64,000 nucleotides of DNA from assembly GCF_000004075.3 (NCBI RefSeq), contig NC_026655.2, forward strand, positions 20,817,489 through 20,881,488, in the 5' to 3' direction. Every line of letters begins with the position of its first letter. The first letter of the stretch is position 1. The notes beneath the pieces are model-generated. The model searched no databases. It worked only from the letters and a program-made list of their open reading frames with translations, and was not told the DNA's origin. Made by a program: the position numbers and the translations under genes. Positions 50,602 to 63,947 of this stretch are shown piece after piece. The DNA is from Cucumis sativus. Lineage: Eukaryota; Streptophyta; Magnoliopsida; Cucurbitales; Cucurbitaceae.

Positions 50602-53034
50602 ATAAATGGAGAAATTCATAAAAAATGCTAAACTTATTTTATTTATTTGTTTGTTTAAATTGAATTTAATCCTTTTTTTTAGTTTTTTCTGTTGTCATTT
50701 AGAAATAAAATGAGCTTATTTAAAGCGAGATCCCCGCCGGTAATAATACCCCCTTCGACTTTAATGATATTACAAAATGCCCCCTCCCCCCATTTTCAAT
50801 TTATTCAAATATTATTATGTTCAGTTCTATAATAAATTTAAAAATCTGTTTTAAAATTTTGAATTTTTAAATGTTTTTTTCATCTAGTTTTCAAATTTTG
50901 AAATGTAACAATTTTTTTTCCTAATAAATAACAAAACAAACCATAACTTAACTTAATTACAAAGAAAATTGACCTTCTCAAAACACATGTTTCTACCAGC
51001 AATGGAAATGGAATATCATATTTTCAATTGTATGATAAAGTTATATAATTTAAAACCAACAATAATTCAACTTAATTTGTATTAGTATATGTTGAGAACT
51101 AAGAAATGGGTTGTTTAAATTCTTTCACTTTATTTATATTAAAAAAATCGAAATTTAAAAATTAATAGTGAAACTTAATTAATTATAGTTTTTAAAGGTT
51201 TTAAATTAATTAAAAGATATTAACACTAAAGAATTAAAGGGAACATTTAGCAAAAAAAAGATAATAATAATAATAATCAAATTTTAAAGGTGTAAATCTT
51301 ATAATTTTAGAACCAAATTTAAAAAAATAAAAGGATAGGAATTGACATCTTTTCATCACTACTAAAATTAATTTTAAAATTATAATATTTTGAAATTTCA
51401 TGATTAAATTAAATTAAATTCAAAATTTATTACTAAAGACATAACAATTTAAAATTTAATATACCAATATTGAAATTAGCTAAATATTTAAGCGCCATGA
51501 ATGTAAATTCAAATTTTCTCTCAAAATTGTAATTTTGCATGTAAAAGATCCTTTTGATAAATTTAAAAATTAATGGATCTAATAGATATAAATTTGAAGT
51601 TTCGAATCAGTAGGACGGTAAATTTTTATTTCTTACTTTTAATAAGTTTACAAAGATTTTGAATTTTCATTAACCGTAAAAATGATTGTAGTTGAACATG
51701 AAAAAGAGCTTAGTTCAATGATATAGTTAGATTTTGATTCTCGTACTCACAGTCATTCGTACTAAAAATAGTAAAAAGTGAGCAAATTGGGATCACAAAA
51801 AATGAGATTGTTCAATAGTATTATGATTTAATTTTTTAAAAAAAGTTAGTGAATATAATGTTTGAGCCTCTAATGTGACTTGAATGGCAAAACTCTAAGT
51901 ATATAAACTCTCTAATTCTAGAGACGACACTTCACATTTATAATATAAATTATTGTCTCTAATAATAAATTATTCACTCTCGCTATCAGTAGACATAACC
52001 AACACATAGTGAATGATTATTTGTCGATTTATTACATACATAACGAGCAACAACTAGTTATTGACCCAACAAATGGAGGTATGGGGGAGGGATTTAGAAT
52101 TTGTAATGTTCCTCACTTAACCAACGGAGTTGCATATATATATATATATATAGTCTATGGTTTGAATTGAGGTACTTTCACGATGAGCATATATAATTTT
52201 CAATAATGAACGATATATAGTCTCATATCCAAGTGTTTTGAGTTTTTTTTAGCAAAATTTCATAAAACTAACAAGCTAATTAATTATACACATAAAGTTT
52301 TCATAGAAAATAGAGGACACCCAATCAGAAAAATTGAATAAGGTCTCATGCATCTCTTGAATTAGAAAAGAAGATGGGAGATCAAAACAATAGAATAAGC
52401 TAGACTGAGCAACAAAATCACATAAACAATTTCACTTAACAAAAAAAAAATGTTCACACGATGAGGAAGAATCTACAGTAGCATCAATCACATTCCTAAC
52501 TTCATAAAGATAAAAAAAAAAAAAGGACGACTTATTGAGTATACGACTAGCATACACCAAATCAGATTCAATAACATGGGATTGACTCAAACAACCAAAT
52601 AAGAGAAAGAAACTCTGAATTGATTACTCACATATCAAAGCTTTAATGTGTATAAAAAAACTATGCAGACAAGAAGTCCACGAGAGTCTCATATCACTCG
52701 ATATCCCAATATGTTACATAAAGTAGAGGACATCTACGGTGTAAAATATATAAAACAAACATATAAAATATTGGCTATTATTTATAATATCATATGAATT
52801 TTTATCTTGTTTTCAACCTTTAAAATAAATAATAATGATACAAATTTGATTTTAAATTTAGAAGCATAAGAGGAAGAATATATATATTTTCTTCTTCTTT
52901 GCTTTGAATTAAAAAGAAATACCCAGCAGCTCTATTAGGACATTGCATAATTTTTGACATTTGGGTACAAGATTTTTGTAATTTCCTTAAAGTAATCATG
53001 ATGGTGACAATTGATAATTATTTTTTAAAATAAG

Positions 53035-53056
53035 AGAGAGAGAGAGAGAGAGAGAT
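53035..53056. repeat. GA dinucleotide microsatellite
   Basis: About eleven tandem AG units in AT-rich surroundings. A simple repeat of the kind that is often polymorphic in plants. Confidence 0.9.
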
Positions 53057-53384
53057 TTTCAAATTCCCTTGGTTTGAAAATTTCAAATTAATTACTAATT
53101 TCAAGATTATGGGTCACCAATTTTTCTTAATATATATAAAACTAATTTTGAATCATGTAGGAAAAGACAATTTTTTTTTCTAAGAGAGAGAAAACATTTC
53201 TATTCCCTACCATTACTATAAGCGCCATTGTTTGTTATTATAATAAATAATAATTTCAAACATAATTTCAAATCTTAAATAATAATAAGTTTAATAATAA
53301 CTAGGGATATTTTTTATTACATCAAAATATTTATAAAAATTTCAAGTTTTAGACTAATATACATCTTGGTAGTGTCTATTTGCA

Positions 53385-53995
53385 CAAAATTTTTTAAGAA
53401 ACGTGGTTTGTGTAGTTAAACTTGTTTTGATGTTAATTATGATGTAATGTGGTTCATTCTCTAGTATTTGATCATTTGATTTTAGAAAGTTAAGTATCTG
53501 ATATTCTTGAAGTTAGAGTTTTGAAAGAAAGTCTGTATCTTTAAATGAATTTCAATCTTCAAGGATGATCGACTTCAAAAGCTAGAGAGTCTTTTGGTTC
53601 TCGAAACTCCTTCAAATGAAAAGAACTTCTCTATGTATAGAGTCCTCTGGGATGATTTATGGTCTTGAGCATTGTTATGTTAGTCAATGGATCAGATCTA
53701 TGAGTTCAACTACATGGACTTGAGTCATATTTAACATTTGGACTAAATTAAGTTTATTTTTGGACTCGATTGAACTTTAACCCAAACAAATAATATTTAA
53801 TTTGACCAAAATAATTAATATGATATAACGATCATGATGAAAACACATGACATCATCAGAATTGACCAATTTATATCCTCAATTTCAATTTGAGACATTG
53901 TCAACTTTTAATTAATCCCAAATTCAATTATTTGTACTTTTAGTCATTAATTTGGTAAATGTAGTGACAATTTATGATTTGTCCAAATTTCTCAT
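53385..53995. repeat. Dispersed LTR-like repeat, copy B
   Basis: Collinear with 12570-13190 (copy A) over about 600 bp: shared blocks include AGAAACGT, AATAATATTTAATT, AAAATAATTAA, ATGATxAAAACA, TTAATTAATCC and TAGTCATTAATTTGGTAAAT. It carries CTCTATGTATAGAG near 53628, the position expected for an LTR TATA region. MITE-arm fragments follow at about 54015-54062. Confidence 0.55.
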
Positions 53996-56744
53996 TCAAC
54001 TAACATTAATAGAAAATGATTAAATATGAAATTTTGTTATATCTCGTAAATATTTTTCTTCTACTATCTTTCTAATAATAAATAAGATATGGGCAACAAA
54101 CTAATTTTAATACCTAATTCAAAATTTTAAAAATAAAATCAATATGTACACACACAGATATATGCACACCCACACAAATGTACATATAAAGAAGATATTC
54201 GTATTTTTTAATAGTCTCAACATTCTTACTTGTTTTGAACTATTTTGTATAGGTTTTTTTGATCACTTAACATAAAATTGTTCTAAGCTAAACAAAGTTA
54301 AGTGTAAAGTGCGTCTTATTGGTAAGTTGTACCTTGTTGGTGGTAAAGAGTAGCTATTCATTATTTATTTAATTTTGACAATATGGAATGGAGGAGTGAA
54401 CCTTAACGTTATCATACCATACTTAATATCAGTTGAACTATTTTTATTTTGACATTTTACATTTTTTTGTAGAGATCTTTGGTACAAATGTGAAATAAAA
54501 ATTTTATTCATGTACTCTCCATGTTTATAAATAATAATAATAGTATAAAATAGTATTATTGTAATACTCAAATGGTTTATTGTTTATGTATTTATTATTG
54601 TCAACTCCAAAGAATTCTTTGTTGAATGGTTTAATTAATTAGGATGGATATGCATGTACGTTTGACATTATATATATTTTGCTGTTTGTATTTATATTCA
54701 ACTAGTTGCTTACATTTATTTTTAATATATAGTACAAATGGAAGGGTTTGAACCTCCTCTATTTCAATTCATTCAAATACTATATTTTAATTTCTGATCA
54801 TCCACTCATCTTTAAATTTTATAATAACGAAACCTTTTCATTTGTTTTAATTTAGGTGAAATCCAGGTGGTTTGTATACATTTTTTTTTAAATTTATTTT
54901 GGTTCCTATTGTTTTATTTTGGTTGTTGATTCTAAATCATTTATTATTTTTGGTAACTTTTTTTCAATTTTTATTTCATTTTCAAGGGATGAAAGTGATC
55001 TCATTTTAGAAAAACTATATATCGATATTAAAATGAGTTCAACTTAACAATACATAAAACTAAATGTTATTTTGAAAGTATATGGATCAAAATTAATATT
55101 TTTTAATGGATAAAAAATGAAAAGATAAAATGATATTCATAATTTAATTTAACTAGCTCTCAAATGAATTAATACATCTTTGTTCGAAAGCTTCCAAGTT
55201 CAAAGAAAGTGAAGTGCTTTCTTAGTCAAGTTTATATTGGTTTTTTTTTTTTTTTTTTGGGCTAGAATTAGAATACAAAAAATTAATATAATTTTCATAC
55301 ATACTTGGAACCATAAGTAAGAATTTCAAATTGAACATCTAAATTAATCATCTGGAGAGGATGCAAAGTAATAACGACCATGAATATACACATATTACGC
55401 AAACACCAAATATGATAGATATATATAATTATACGCCAAGCAATAACACTTCAAAACTTACATCTTCAACGCTTTTCTAAGCTAAACAAATAAATCCCTT
55501 GTAAGGTTTGTATTCCAATGTGAATTCCTATGGAAAAGTCTTTCCCACAAAAGTAAGATTTGTCAAATAGTGTTTTACGAAAAGAACGTTCAAAGAATAA
55601 AGGAAAGATTAGTTATATTATCTCCAAACCGAAAGAGAAGAGGAGCAGTAGAGCCAACTAGAGCCATGAGATTACAAATTGGCCTAGGACGTAAAAAGTA
55701 TCATAGGCAGTGGTCATAAAAAAACACACCTAGGACGTCAAGGAAGTCAAGTAAGACTTTATATCTTTCCAATCAAATGAACCTATGTAGAAGAGGTCAA
55801 CCAATTGATCAATAGAATTAATGGACCAATACCAAGTATGTTTGAACATAGGAAATCACCTATCTTAGGCATGAAAATAGTGACATATTGAATTGTTGTA
55901 GAATAATAGTGTCCCCTGGTAAAACCAAAGGTTATACCAAACTAAACAAAGACAATCAAACAATAGAAAATAGAATAAATAGTAATTAAATTGTAACATT
56001 TTCAAAATCTTAAGATTAAATTAAATTCCTGACTTAAAATTTAAAAAATGTAACCTTTTAACTAAACTAAAACATATTTGAGAGAGAAAAAAAAAAGTAA
56101 TAATAATAATTAAAAAAAGAAGAAGTTGAAAGTGTGGGTTATGGATGTGTGAGTGTGTGGTGGCAAACTAACCCCTCGTGACAGAGAGTGAGTGATAGTG
56201 AGTTAGCTTAGCCACATGCCTCACGCCCTTCCCTTCACCCTCCTCTATTCTATTCTAAATTTTCTTTTCTTTTCTAAATCTACAATTCTATCCATTATAA
56301 TTTTGAGATTTGTTTTCACAATTTTACAATGTTGTATATATAGAACAGTAAAATAAAACTTAAGAATATAATTTAAATTACTAGAAATCAACTGAAAAAT
56401 ATGAGTGATAACAGATCATTTTTTTTTAACTTTTTCCCAAAAAGTATGCAACACTCTTTAGTACAAAAACAATTGTTTGCTTATACCTAGTATTGTTTAA
56501 GTATTATTATTTGTGTATAAATTTGTTGGCTTATACTAGAAAAGGGATTAAAGTGTTTATTTAAGAAAATTGAATAGAATATGTAATATATGTTGTTTGA
56601 GATTTGAAAATTGTATTATAGTTTATATTTGAATTTAAAATTGGTTTCTAAAATGAAGCCCAAATAGAATTCGCCAATGTAGAAGTATATTATATGATAT
56701 GATATAACTAAAAAAATCTTCACTAGACTTCTTGTTGACTTGTA

Positions 56745-56816
56745 TTTTTTATTGAAACAGATAAACATATTTTTCTTATTTCTTTTTATACCATTTTTTA
56801 TTGAAACAGATAAACA
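56745..56816. repeat. Direct 23-bp repeat with 26-bp spacer
   Basis: A 23-bp sequence that starts with six T and ends CAGATAAACA occurs at 56745-56767 and 56794-56816 without mismatch. The second copy is followed by a short GC-richer stretch with ATTCGATTCGATCGGTCG near 56858. Confidence 0.85.
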
Positions 56817-57146
56817 CAAGTCGGTCGAACGACACTGTCTTTCCTCCGACCAACCAAATTCGATTCGATCGGTCGTTTTTGTTTTTCGATCTACCATGCT
56901 CACCCCTAACTATAATATTTAGGAAGAAACAGTCTCTTTTGGACTAAACATGAAAAAAAAATTAAAACGCCCAAATCAATTATTCAATGTAATCTCTGTC
57001 AAAACATCCCAATGACAAGACTTTAGATGAGCAAGAAACTTTCAATATGTATTTGGTCTCTTAAATTCTAAAATAACTAATACGATAACAAGATTTGAAC
57101 CACTAATTTAATAATATTGCATCCAAAATAAGATTTCTAGAAAAAT

Positions 57147-57371
57147 AATTTTAAATAGCACAAAATTTAAAAAATATTTAAAATTATAGCAAAACATCAC
57201 AATCTATCAGTGATAGACTATAATAGATCAAGATATATAATCTATTATCTCTGTCAATAATGAAAGTGATAAACACATATAGTAGCTAGTCTATCGTTGT
57301 CCATCGTTGATATACTTTGATATTTTGCTATATTTTATAATTATTTCGGTCCCATTTTACTATATTTGAAA
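57147..57371. repeat. MITE with long imperfect inverted arms
   Basis: The left arm (TTTTAAATAGCACAAAAT, later ATAGCAAAACATCA, then CTATCAGTGATAGAC) is matched in reverse complement by the right arm (TTTTCAAATATAGTAAAAT, ATAGCAAAATATCA, ATCAACGATGGAC). The whole is about 225 bp, non-coding and can fold into an imperfect hairpin. Related arms recur at 2395, 7010, 12500, 13182, 29990, 34690 and 54015. No clear target-site duplication was found. This type is common in cucurbit genomes as I recall, but the family name is unknown to me. Confidence 0.65.
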
Positions 57372-60300
57372 AGAACCCTAAATTTCTAATTACTTTTTAA
57401 CTTCAAAAACTAAATTTGATACAAATCAATATGACCTTTCATACGTACATTTTAAGCTCGAATGTTATAAGATGTAATGTATGTGAACTTAGGTGGAATC
57501 TGATGTTTAGGCTTAAGTTTTGTTAATCTATCCAAAAAGTAGAAAGTTTTTTCAAAGTTTTTATGAACACACAAAAAGAAATGTATATTATTGTGAATGG
57601 GGTTTGTTAGGGACACATTGTTGCATTGTCACCAACAAATTTTGATAGCTACTTTTACTTTTTGTTGGACATGTGAGGACAAAATAAAAACAATGCTCAA
57701 AGAATTTTGAAGGATTTTTTTTAAAAGAAAAACAATCTCTTTAGTTATTAGACAAAGACTTCACACCAAAACTCTATATAATAATTGTTTTGATCATGTT
57801 ACTCTATATTTTTAAGTGAAACATTATTTTTCAAATTTAAAAAACTAAAGCATATATTTAATAAACGTTAGTTTTCATAAATATAACAAACTGACCTATT
57901 TACCGTTCATGTAACAAAATGAAAAAATTTATGAATCTTAGCTAGCTATTTTTTTTTAAATATTTCAAGTTTGTTTTTCCTTTTCATCTCTTTCTTCTCT
58001 TCCTCTTCTTCTACTATTTTTTTTCTTTCCATCATCTTTTCTTCTTTTTGCAATTCTTTTTCAAATTGTTATTTGATTTAAGAATTGTGTACCAAACATA
58101 AAAGATCTCATTTCTGCAATTTTTTTCATCTGTTGTTTGGTTGTTTCGTGAAAAAAAATAGTTCGGACATTGGGTAACCAAATCTAAACCATTAGTATAA
58201 AAATAGACAAATGTAAACTATGGTAGTAGGAAAGAATCTTAAAAAGATTGTCAAATTTAAACCATCATATACCAATCATAAACATGTATCAACTTTTTTT
58301 TAATTTGTTTAGATCTCGTTACCTAAATTTACCAAAAATAAATCTTAAGAATCGTTTAAATTTGACTATCCAAATTTAAACCATAGACTAAAAAAATAAT
58401 AACCACAATCATTTACCAAATATTATTATGCGCATTGGGTGTTAATTAATAACAAATCTTTTTGGTATTTCATATGGACCATTTTGGTATTTCACATCGT
58501 GGGTACGTGGACTTTTTCCATTTTAAAAAATGTTCTACTGAACGCAACTATTTATCGTTTTGTTATATTTTTTAAAAGATATATTTAAATAAATATGTGT
58601 TATTTTCTAGAATCGTGCTTATTTGGATTCTTGGATCAAAATAATAATAAAGAAAAATAATAAAAAGTGCAATTTCACTAAAAAGAGAGAGAGATAAAAA
58701 CTTAGATATATAAATATTCCATTTCATGTAAGAAGAAACTCATATTGGTTTTTCTTTTAACATAATACATTATAAATGATATAATATTGAAAAATGTCTT
58801 AACATTATACAAGTTTCATACATTATTAATTAATAATATTCGGAGTTGAACGTTAATTATCAATTACATTTTATACGTACCTTGGCATTTCAATATTTTA
58901 CATCTTATTTTATTTTAGTCCCTTATACTCTTAAATATTCTAATTTTGGTTTATTTAATTTCATATATATATATATATAATGAGAATAACATTGCTTGAG
59001 ACATACTTAATTCACATCCAACTTTTGCTTTACTTCACCTCTTGGGCTCTTTCATCCATATATACTCCAAACTGAAAATTTAGAATATCATTCTAAGAGG
59101 AGCTTTTGGCCTTTCGATTCTATTTTCTTTAATTATTACTTCACTACTTGTTTGTGTCATTTTAAAATTGTTAGGATCAAATTTTGTCGATTTCAAAATA
59201 ACATATTTTTAATGGTTCAAAATTAATCCATTTTGATGATATAAAAATTGCAAACAAACTGCATTAACTTCTCCATTTGATACGTAATAATAACTTAAAC
59301 CTAGATTTGCATTTCTTTCATTCTTTTTCTTTAGTTCTATTTAACTTAAACCAATTTTTTTCTCTTTAGAAATTTAATCAATTAACAACCAAATAATTAT
59401 TTAACATAATTTGGTAGTAATATTATCAATAAAAAACTACTAATATCAAATAGTAGTTAGATGATTATCAATCATTATCAAGTTGTATTCAATAACATTA
59501 AGAATCGGTATCATATAGTAATTAATTAGGTAACAAGTAGTATTATTGACTAATTATCATATAGTAATCATATGAGTAACAATGACATAATACTCAAATT
59601 CTTAATAATTATATATACAAAAAAAGCAAGGTCATTAGATATAGCAATCGATTTCGTTTGCAATTAAATAACATCCGGTATTAAATGAATTAACAATAAG
59701 ATAAAAAATCAGTATCATTAACAATTAATATATGATAGCAATCAAATGATAATCAAAACCAGTAATATAAAAAAATTATCATGACAAAAAAGTAATGAAA
59801 TGAATATCTTAAAACACTAACTAAATAAAAGAAAGTGTTTTTTTTTAACTTAACAAGGTTGAAAAACGGTTTATTCTTCTTCTCAACTTCCCCAAGTTAG
59901 GGTAAGAAAAAGAGTGTTTGAATTGAGAATATTTCACACACATGGGGTTGCAGCTTTAACTTCGTATCATATCAAAGCTTTAGTTTAATTAACCCACCAC
60001 CTTCTTTCCTTCCCTACTTTTAACTACTTTTTCAACTATTTTACTTCCTACTCTACTCCTTTTATTGTTCCCTTTTTTTTTTCTTTTCAATTTATTGGAA
60101 GGATAAACTTATTATTTTATCTATTTTCGACTCTCATAAATTTATTAGACTTAAAACATATTTTTTTTTGGTCTTTCACAAAGTTTCAAGTTCACTTTAT
60201 TTTTTATTTAAGAACTTTGTTTTGAGATTGGACATATAAGTATATAATATGGTATCAAAGGTGGTGAAGCCCACAAATGGGTACGTATTCAATTTTAAAA

Positions 60301-61250
60301 AAGGCTATGATTTTAGATATAAAGTTAGTGAACCTAAAAGAAACATTATTTTTTAAAAGTACGTAGAGGAATTTCCACACGAGAACTCATAATGTATGAT
60401 CTATAAAAGTAGACAAGGAAGCTCAAAATTAGAGCTCAATTTGATAATTTTGTATACATGGTGTCACCCTTTCTCAAAGTCAAGGTGGTGACCAATTTGA
60501 ATTTGCTCTTGAGATGATGACGAACAAAACGAGTTATTTTCAATGTGCTTGATACGTTTATGAAAAACATCATTTGTAAGCAATTTGAATGATGTTATGA
60601 TTATCATAATAAATTGTAGCAGCAGATTGTTGTAAAACACTCACGTGTCAATAAGAAGCCATCAAAGTCATGGTAACTAAGAGGTAGCATCAACAAGTGC
60701 ATGATTTTTATATTTTGTACTGAAGCGAGAAACAACAGTTTGTTTCTTGCTTCCCCAATAATTGAGAGAATCACCTAAGTAGAAGCAAGAACCTAAGATG
60801 TAGTGTTGATTGATGAGATCACACAACACAATAAACATCAAATTAGTTGAAGTTCATGACAAAAAAAATAAAAAAATGCTTCTTGCATAATATAGAATTC
60901 AAAAAGACATAAATAAAATTTATAGAGTGAGGAGCAAAGATGAATTAAAAAAATCTATTGATAAACTAATTATCCACTACAATTGGTTAGACTTAAAAGT
61001 TAGCTAAGTCCGGTTATGTCATGTGTCACATGTCACCTTAGGGTATTTAATCTCTCTACAACTCGTACATTTTTTTAAAGTAAAAATTGGGGGTGAGGGA
61101 AAGTTAACTTGGAATCTCTTGGTCTTTACTCCTTAGTACACAAAGATAACACTTGAAGCTAAGTTTTTGTTGGCTACAACATTTACAAACAAAAATATAT
61201 CATATGCTAAATCCTTTAATTATTAGTTTCTGCGTTTTAACTCTAAGTTA
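57372..61250. other. Gene-poor intergenic region before the ISCA2 gene
   Basis: AT-rich, with isolated MITE-arm fragments (near 57870-57895 and 58555-58575). Near 60252 the phrase TGGTATCAAAGG resembles a decayed retroelement primer-binding site, and 60430-60700 could be remnant internal sequence, but no protein can be read. No gene called. Confidence 0.45.
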
Positions 61251-61430
61251 ACTTGCGGGGCGTGGACCCTCGAAGACTTGCTTCGAACGAGGCGGAAAAT
61301 TCCCAAACACACGAAGAATGGAGATTAATCTTTTTAACTCATTTTTTTTCATTTAAACTCTCGAAAAAAGAAAAAAGAAAAAAGAAAAAAAAAGCAAAAT
61401 AAAAATCAAACACAATAATCCCACATCCCA
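61250..61430 (+). promoter_or_regulatory. Proximal promoter region of the ISCA2 gene
   Basis: The sequence changes here from AT-rich to a locally GC-rich stretch (TTGCGGGGCGTGGACC near 61252), followed by A-rich sequence and then the GC-rich first exon. No TATA box was found at the expected place, as is usual for housekeeping genes. The exact transcription start cannot be fixed. Confidence 0.45.
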
Positions 61431-61613
61431 ATTCTCAATCGTCCCCTCCGAGGCCCCCGCAAGTCTCCATCAGCCTTCACGCGCCGCCCCGACTCCTCCT
61501 GCTCGGTCCCTGCCGCCGTCGCTTCTCCTTCTTTCTCTCCATGCCGCGTCGCAGCTCTGTTCTTCATCTCTGATTGTCGTCGGCTGCTACACCCTTTCGT
61601 CTCAGGTCTCAGG
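61430..61613 (+). other. Non-coding first exon (5' UTR) of the ISCA2 gene
   Basis: A GC- and CT-rich segment ends at a good donor, CTCAG|GTAATA (GT at 61614). The matching acceptor is TTTGAGCAG just before 63090, 35 bp upstream of the start codon at 63125, giving a 5'-UTR intron of about 1.48 kb. The left edge is approximate. Confidence 0.6.
61541..61573 (+). CDS. Upstream ORF in the ISCA2 leader, 10 aa
   Basis: ATG at 61541 opens MPRRSSVLHL and stops at TGA (61571-61573), all within the proposed first exon and before the donor at 61614. It is out of reach of the main reading frame because it ends before the intron. If the transcript starts upstream of 61541, translation of this uORF would reduce initiation at the main ATG (general knowledge of uORFs). 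Translation is unproven. Confidence 0.35.
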   Translation: MPRRSSVLHL

Positions 61614-63124
61614 TAATAAATTTTGTATATTACAGATTTTTAGATGATTTTTTTCGCTACATCAATTATTACTTTGTTACGTGTTGAGTTAATTGGCTAC
61701 TTTTACTTCAGTTCTTAGAAACAAGATTGTTGAAATAAGAAATAGGTTAATTTAGATATGTACAGGGAAAGCTATAAATTTCGCAATTCTGAATTCACGT
61801 TTTTGGAGAAAACTATTCATAAGCTTGATTTTGGGTCCGAACTGAAACTCACTGGTAATTTCAAACTAAGTTGACTCATTAATTAAAATTGAGGAGAGGA
61901 TGTAAATATGGATTTGAGAAGAAAGAAGTATCTGATTTTCTGGTAATTTCAAAATAAGTTGCAATTATAATATTTTGGAAATACAATTAGTAACTTTTCA
62001 CTCTGCTTCAACTGGTGTGAGTCAGCCGATTGTTTCCTTGTACTAAGTTAGTGCACCATTTCGGAGTATATTTTCTTATAGCCTGAAATATATAGTTAAT
62101 TTGATTCTTGGTTCATTTGCTCGACCAAATCGTGTATGTGAATTCTCAAATGCTTCAAGATACAGTTTGTTATAATGTTACACGACTTCATACTTTTGCC
62201 TCCATTGAGCCAAAATTTGGTCTTACTAAAGCTTGTTCTGCAGTAGTTCGTTCCTCAAACTTAGGATTAACCATATATTCAACAATTGAATTGTCTTTTC
62301 TAATGACATTGATAAGCTTGGGTGCACAAGATTTAGTCCTCTTCTAGGGACCAAAGAATACTTATCATTTTTGATTGGGGGAAGAAATGATGTTATAGGA
62401 GTTTGAATATATGACTTGCTACTCTGAATCATGATAAATAACCAATGAAACTAAAAGCTAGAAAGTTTAGTTTTTGTTCATATTTTGAAATATAAAAAGT
62501 TTAAACATTTGCTCATATTTTTACCATCTATAGTTATTCACATTTTGAATGACTAATTGTAATAATTTGTGTGTTATAGGTAGGTTTCTCTTTTATCTTT
62601 TAGCCTCCTATTGAGTATTGAGTTTGGTTTCCCCAGATTTTTATAATCTTAATTGCGGAATCATCTCATGAGCTGAAGATTATGGGAAGTTTCAATCGAA
62701 AGAGTGTTTGTTGTTATTGTTGTTTCTTTCTTTTTTTTTTTTAAAAAAATTATATACATATATATATTAATTCTATACAAGTCCTGAAGTCTATATGTTT
62801 CTATTTTATGTCCTTATCAGTTATCACATCGAATCTTACGTCCATGTTATATTAATTAAAGTATGATAAAGTTTGGTTTGAAGAAAAAGTCTATGAGCGG
62901 AGTGGAAGGGGTTGGATCATGTGTTTTCCATGATTTTATATTTTGTTTTGGAAGGAGAATGAGCACATTTGGAGTGGGTTAATTCAAAATCTTGTTTTCC
63001 ATTAACATTTTAACTGACTATGATACACTTGAAGGAGCATTTTCCTCATTAATCATGTTAATACCATTAACACATGGATTTTTGAGCAGATAACAATCTA
63101 AACTGAAGTGGAGAGCACGAAGGG

Positions 63125-63947
63125 ATGGGCCCTAGATCACTAATTCAGAGGGTAACACCATACTTGGTGGCACGTATCAAGGAGAATCAAAGGCTTCTTA
63201 GCTCTTCTGCTTCAGCCTATCAAGAAGCATTGCCTTTGTCTCCATCTCCATCCCCATCTGCCCCTGTTGATACCATTCACATGACTGATAGTTGCATTCG
63301 GGTATTCTATATATATATCCTTTTTTGCACATACATTTGGTAGATGAATTCTTCATCCATTTCACTGTTGTCCTCTGGTTTAGTTCTTGATTTTCTGGAT
63401 TATTCTCTTATGGTGCGCCATCCAGGGCTATAGTTTTTGGGTTTCAGGATCCTAATAAATTGTTGTGCCTTTTAGGTTCTTCAAATTCAATTAATTAAAT
63501 GAATTTTGAGCATTTCTCTTGTTACCTTAGCAGTTCAACCTATATTGGTGTTCATAGAGCAGTCACGATTTACATTTTTGCTTAGTTTTGACATGCCTTG
63601 CAGAGAATGAAAGAATTGCAAGATCCCAAGGAAGAAAAGATGCTTCGCTTGAGTGTAGAAACTGGGGGGTGTTCTGGATTTCAATATGTTTTCAATTTGG
63701 ATGGAAAAACCAATCCTGATGATAGGTTTGACAAATATTAACTCAGTGATTACTGCTTACTTGGTTTTTCACGTAAAGTTTGTCTCTGATGTTTGATTTT
63801 ACGTAAAAAAAAGTTTCCTCTATTTTTCATGTTTGCAGGATATATGAGAAAGAGGGAGTTAAATTGGTAGTTGATAACATCTCATACGATTTTGTAAAAG
63901 GAGCAACAATTGATTATGTTGAAGAGCTGATTCGTTCTGCTTTTGTT
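63125..63947 (+). CDS. ISCA2: IscA-like 2 iron-sulfur assembly protein, mitochondrial (partial, 3' end outside window)
   Basis: Coding exons seen: 63125-63301, 63604-63725 and 63839-63947; the last donor GTAAGT shows that at least one more exon lies beyond the window. The first 50 or so residues are rich in Arg, Ser and Leu with few acids ([20 protein letters not shown], then a Ser/Pro stretch), a typical mitochondrial presequence. The A-type scaffold domain starts near residue 53: DSCIRRMKELQ, then [19 protein letters not shown] with the first conserved Cys (C82), and [20 protein letters not shown]. The two C-terminal cysteines expected in a C-x-C motif fall outside the window. The family acts in maturation of mitochondrial 4Fe-4S proteins. 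A 5'-UTR intron precedes the start. Confidence 0.92.

Larger units (their letters stand above)
50610..57140. other. Gene-poor intergenic region
   Basis: No gene can be supported. It contains a TA microsatellite (near 52136-52152), a GA microsatellite (53035-53056) and LTR-like repeat copy B (53385-53995). The segment 52300-52740 is less AT-rich and may be an old LINE tail. A G/C-richer patch at 56125-56245 has no recognisable content. Confidence 0.5.

Noticed and set aside
62108..62347. Plus-strand 79-codon open frame in the ISCA2 leader intron.
   Set aside because: No ATG context, no domain, and it lies inside the well-supported 5'-UTR intron.
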